NCBI GenBank assembly: GCA_946539945.1
Contig: CAMNHX010000138.1
Span: 1 to 5,320 of the forward strand
Origin: an uncultured Desulfobulbus sp.
Lineage (GTDB): Bacteria > Desulfobacterota > Desulfobulbia > Desulfobulbales > Desulfobulbaceae
Length of the DNA: 5,320 nt
Reading direction: 5' to 3'
The position numbers were made by a program, and so were the translations under genes. Shown here piece after piece: positions 4,505 through 5,320 of the stretch (positions are counted from its first letter, which is position 1; each line of letters opens with the position of its first letter). The notes beneath the pieces are model-generated. The model was not told where the DNA came from. It made no database searches and was given only the letters and a program-made list of their open reading frames with translations.

Positions 4505-4840
4505 TTAAACCCTCGTCAAAGCCGCCGGTATCAAATTGAGCAAAAGCCGAAGGAGGTATGCACCTCCCAACAATGAAACGCCCTGAGGTAATCCTATCGC
4601 ACTGATAATCCATACAACCTGGGTGGGAAGACCAGCCCAAGTCCCGGCATAGTTGAAAGCAAGGGCTGAAAAATCCAATGATTTGAAAAAAGACTCAACC
4701 ACAATACAGAAACCGTCAAATATCCAATAAAAGGCATATTGGATAATCAAAATCAGACCATCCAGAAACCATTTTGATACCTCCAGAGTTTTATCCCAAA
4801 ACCATCCGAGCCACTCGAACAACGTCCTGAAACCAGACAT
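4505..4840 (-). CDS. pVI-like minor coat protein (DUF2523 type), 111 aa
   Basis: Hydrophobic protein with an aromatic N-terminus, a first membrane span at about 25-48 and a second hydrophobic region at 72-103 ending in LRLLLNLIPAALTRV. The GLPQG...LRLLLNLIPAA pattern is characteristic of DUF2523 proteins, found between the adsorption protein and Zot in inoviruses and thought to cap the pIII end of the virion like pVI. I chose ATG 4840 because it lies 8 nt after GAGG in the minus-strand sequence AAGAGGTGATGAATATG. GTG 4849 and ATG 4846 are in frame but sit on or inside that ribosome site and would add two or three residues. The upstream stop (4848-4846) is embedded in the same signal, implying translational coupling with the pIII-like gene. 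zot follows after one base. Confidence 0.85.
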   Translation of the reverse strand: MSGFRTLFEWLGWFWDKTLEVSKWFLDGLILIIQYAFYWIFDGFCIVVESFFKSLDFSALAFNYAGTWAGLPTQVVWIISAIGLPQGVSLLGGAYLLRLLLNLIPAALTRV

Positions 4841-4845
4841 ATTCA

Positions 4846-5320
4846 TCACCTCTTCATGATAACGGCACGAATGGATAAAAACGAAAAAATAGCCATAACA
4901 ACAGCCTTGAATGTAGCCAAAGCAGAACCCATTGTGTCAGACAGATTCACAGTGTGTGTTCCGTATCTACTGCCACCGTTAAACGTCACTACAGAAGAAC
5001 CACCGGACGGGACACCCTCAAAAAACTTCGTGCTAAAGTTGAACAGTTTCGTGCCCTTGATGGTATCGACCATCTTTTGAAAACGGTCAGAGACCTTGAG
5101 TTCTTCCCCTGGGCTGTAGGCGTCAGAAGCACCAGGTCTCCCAATACTGCCAAACTTTTCAGGCTCGTCCTTGTTGTCTTCACCGTCACCATCTCCACCA
5201 CCCTCACCATCTCCACCACCCTCACCAGTCCCGGAACCACCGCCTTCGGTGCCGCCGGTTCCTGTACCACCGCCTTCGGTGCCGCCGGTTCCTGTACCAC
5301 CGCCTTCGGTGCCGCCGGTT
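4846..5320 (-). CDS. pIII-like adsorption protein, C-terminal 157 aa (5' end outside window)
   Basis: The frame is open from the window edge to TGA at 4848-4846. The visible part opens with about 45 residues of Gly-rich linker (repeats of the type GGTEGGGTGT, then GEGGGD), followed by an acidic patch (DGDGEDNDKEDPE). A C-terminal region follows, with a FFEGVPSGGSSVVTFNGGS segment, a THTVNLSDT block, a membrane span (about ALATFKAVVMAIFSFLSI) and a basic end (RAVIMKR). This is the layout of filamentous phage adsorption proteins: receptor-binding N-domains, flexible Gly linker, then an anchor domain holding the virion tip in the inner membrane until release. The receptor-binding part and start codon are not in the window. 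Position before the pVI-like gene and zot supports the call. An internal ATG at 5073 would give only the anchor and is not a likely start. Confidence 0.85.
   Translation of the reverse strand, partial: TGGTEGGGTGTGGTEGGGTGTGGTEGGGSGTGEGGGDGEGGGDGDGEDNKDEPEKFGSIGRPGASDAYSPGEELKVSDRFQKMVDTIKGTKLFNFSTKFFEGVPSGGSSVVTFNGGSRYGTHTVNLSDTMGSALATFKAVVMAIFSFLSIRAVIMKR
5191..5226 (-). repeat. Two perfect 18-bp tandem units in the pIII linker
   Basis: ATCTCCACCACCCTCACC occurs at 5191-5208 and again at 5209-5226 without any difference, encoding two GEGGGD units. It continues the linker repeat array with a different unit length. Perfect identity at DNA level suggests recent slippage-type duplication. Confidence 0.85.
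5231..5320 (-). repeat. 30-bp tandem repeat array, three units, in the pIII linker and running off the window
   Basis: Units at 5261-5290 and 5291-5320 are identical; 5231-5260 differs only at two positions near its start. Each unit encodes ten residues of the type GGTEGGGTGT. All are multiples of three, so gain or loss of units keeps the frame and changes only linker length. The window ends exactly on a unit boundary, so the true copy number is unknown. Confidence 0.9.

Noticed and set aside
4846..5073. Separate 75-aa coat gene starting at ATG 5073
   Set aside because: The same frame is open to the window edge and continues smoothly into the Gly-rich linker typical of pIII; no good ribosome site precedes 5073.
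1..5320. The window as a complete circular phage genome
   Set aside because: Joining 5320 to 1 puts a stop in the pIII frame within four codons and leaves no start, N-terminal domain or major coat gene; the ends share no overlap. A circular genome with a missing segment remains possible.

Overview
The window reads as most of the genome of a temperate filamentous phage (Inoviridae type) of a Gram-negative bacterium. Every gene I can support is on the minus strand, and the genes are packed almost without gaps. In order of transcription, from high to low coordinates, they are: the 3' part of a pIII-like adsorption protein with a Gly-rich linker and C-terminal anchor (runs off at 5320), a pVI/DUF2523-like minor coat protein, a Zot/pI-type assembly ATPase, a short exported protein resembling only a secretin N-domain, a Rep_trans-like replication initiator, a small winged-HTH (excisionase-like) protein, and a tyrosine integrase. 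The joints are a TGATG-type overlap, a 1-nt gap, two ATGA overlaps, a 7-nt gap and a 161-nt overlap, so this is probably one operon.

The left 430 bases hold no long gene but are rich in signals. From right to left on the map they are: a strong hairpin terminator next to the end of the integrase gene; the 3' half of a tRNA-Glu(CUC) gene, from anticodon loop to CCA, which I read as the phage attachment core; a short direct repeat; a second hairpin terminator; a sigma70-like promoter on the minus strand; a leader with dyads; and a 27-codon single-membrane-span gene with a near-perfect ribosome binding site, a candidate for a pVII/pIX-like minor coat protein.

The tRNA half has non-tRNA DNA on its 5' side and integrase on its 3' side. 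That is the layout of an attP (episomal or virion form, or the junction of tandem prophages), not of an ordinary attL, where a whole tRNA would stand beside the integrase. If so, bases 1-341 and 386-5320 belong to the same phage. The small coat gene would then open the structural operon, and the major coat protein and the pIII N-terminus would lie in the unseen DNA between the two window ends. This matches the Ff order (small coat, major coat, pIII, pVI, pI), with replication and integration genes appended downstream.

The most striking unexplained structure is a perfect 22-bp inverted repeat with a nested 6-bp stem inside the 5' part of rep (2891-2953), next to a second 9-bp dyad and a pair of 9-bp direct repeats. 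It could be a replication origin or packaging signal embedded in coding sequence. The other unusual point is that the only secretin-like gene lacks the channel domain, suggesting exit through a host secretin. The host cannot be identified with confidence: base composition is near 50% GC and the signals are ordinary proteobacterial (or similar Gram-negative) ones.
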